From NCBI GenBank assembly GCA_946479535.1, contig CAMLGP010000161.1, positions 1-6,630 on the forward strand: a DNA stretch of 6,630 nt. The letters are read 5' to 3'. The notes beneath the pieces were generated by a model, which was not told the DNA's origin, made no database searches, and saw only the letters and a list, made by a program, of their open reading frames with translations. Position numbers and translations under genes: made by a program. Within the stretch, counting starts at the first letter, position 1. Every line of letters begins with the position of its first letter. The stretch is from an uncultured Bacteroidota bacterium (GTDB lineage Bacteria > Bacteroidota > Bacteroidia > Chitinophagales > Chitinophagaceae). This document shows, piece after piece, positions 6,193 to 6,630 of the stretch.

Positions 6193-6630
6193 ATGATCAA
6201 TATTACTTTACCAGACGGGGCTATCAGACAATATGAAGCTGGCGTTACTGCATTAGACATCGCAAAATCAATTTCAGAGGGTTTGGCCAGGAAAGTGCTG
6301 GCCGCAAATGTGAATGGACAGGTTTGGGATGCTTCCCGTCCCATCAATTCAGATGCAACCTTGAAATTGCTGACCTGGACGGATACCGAAGGAAAAAGCA
6401 CCTTCTGGCATTCCTCCGCTCACCTGATGGCAGAGGCTGTAGAATCTTTATTTCCCGGGGTAAAATTCTGGGTAGGGCCACCTGTTGAAAACGGTTTTTA
6501 TTATGATATGGACCTGGGTGACCGAAAGATGACCGAGGAAGATCTTGCAGCTCTTGAAAAAAAGATGAATGAGCTGGCAAAAAAAAATAATATCTACACT
6601 CGGAAAGAATTTCCAAAGCCAGAGGCCATA
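6193..6630 (+). CDS. thrS: Threonyl-tRNA synthetase, N-terminal part (cut by window edge)
   Basis: The first 146 codons of the enzyme that charges tRNA-Thr with threonine in the cytoplasm; the full family length is about 640 residues. The start MINITLPDGAIRQYEAGVTALDIAKSI is the TGS domain (about 1-61) typical of bacterial ThrRS. It is followed by the start of the second, editing domain, with the HxxxH motif in FWHSSAHLMAEAV (His73, His77) and the conserved WVGPPVENGFYYDMDL (93-108), which in the family helps remove serine mischarged to tRNA-Thr. The catalytic core and anticodon-binding domain lie beyond the right edge. The ATG is preceded by an AAGGGAA stretch 5 bases upstream, a weak Shine-Dalgarno. 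No frameshift is seen in the visible part. It diverges from the secreted paralogue pair, with 120-138 bases between them depending on which start is used. Confidence 0.97.
   Translation, partial: MINITLPDGAIRQYEAGVTALDIAKSISEGLARKVLAANVNGQVWDASRPINSDATLKLLTWTDTEGKSTFWHSSAHLMAEAVESLFPGVKFWVGPPVENGFYYDMDLGDRKMTEEDLAALEKKMNELAKKNNIYTRKEFPKPEAI

Overview
The window looks like chromosomal DNA from a member of the Bacteroidota, perhaps of the Chitinophagaceae type. Three things suggest this: boxes matching the Bacteroidota -7 promoter consensus TAnnTTTG directly ahead of several starts, A-rich rather than strong Shine-Dalgarno leaders, and a DUF3347 protein plus secreted proteins of a style common in that phylum. 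The assignment is an inference; no rRNA or other taxonomic marker is present except the start of thrS.

Layout from left to right: (1) an ABC-F type ATPase on the minus strand, complete at its N-terminus and cut off by the left edge (1-1542); (2) a short divergent promoter region (1543-1638); (3) a membrane-anchored DUF3347 protein on the plus strand (1639-2289); (4) a 137-base spacer and then a secreted M28 metallopeptidase with a PA-like insert, resembling carboxypeptidase Q (2427-3995); (5) convergent to it, only 10 bases away, a tandem pair of paralogous secreted proteins on the minus strand (4006-4833 and 4918-6054), each made of an N-terminal beta-rich GxW domain and a C-terminal domain with DNG(Q/E)ID and ENLGxIPPNT motifs; (6) a second divergent region with a perfect 14-base palindrome; (7) the first 146 codons of threonyl-tRNA synthetase on the plus strand, cut off by the right edge (6193-6630).

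How the genes relate: the two end genes are housekeeping translation factors. The four between them all appear to be exported or membrane-anchored: a possible metal-binding domain, a zinc peptidase and two proteins of unknown function. Only the tandem paralogues look like a transcription unit; the DUF3347 and M28 genes may be independent. No mobile element, CRISPR array, tRNA or rRNA was seen. The least explained part is the tandem pair of two-domain secreted proteins.
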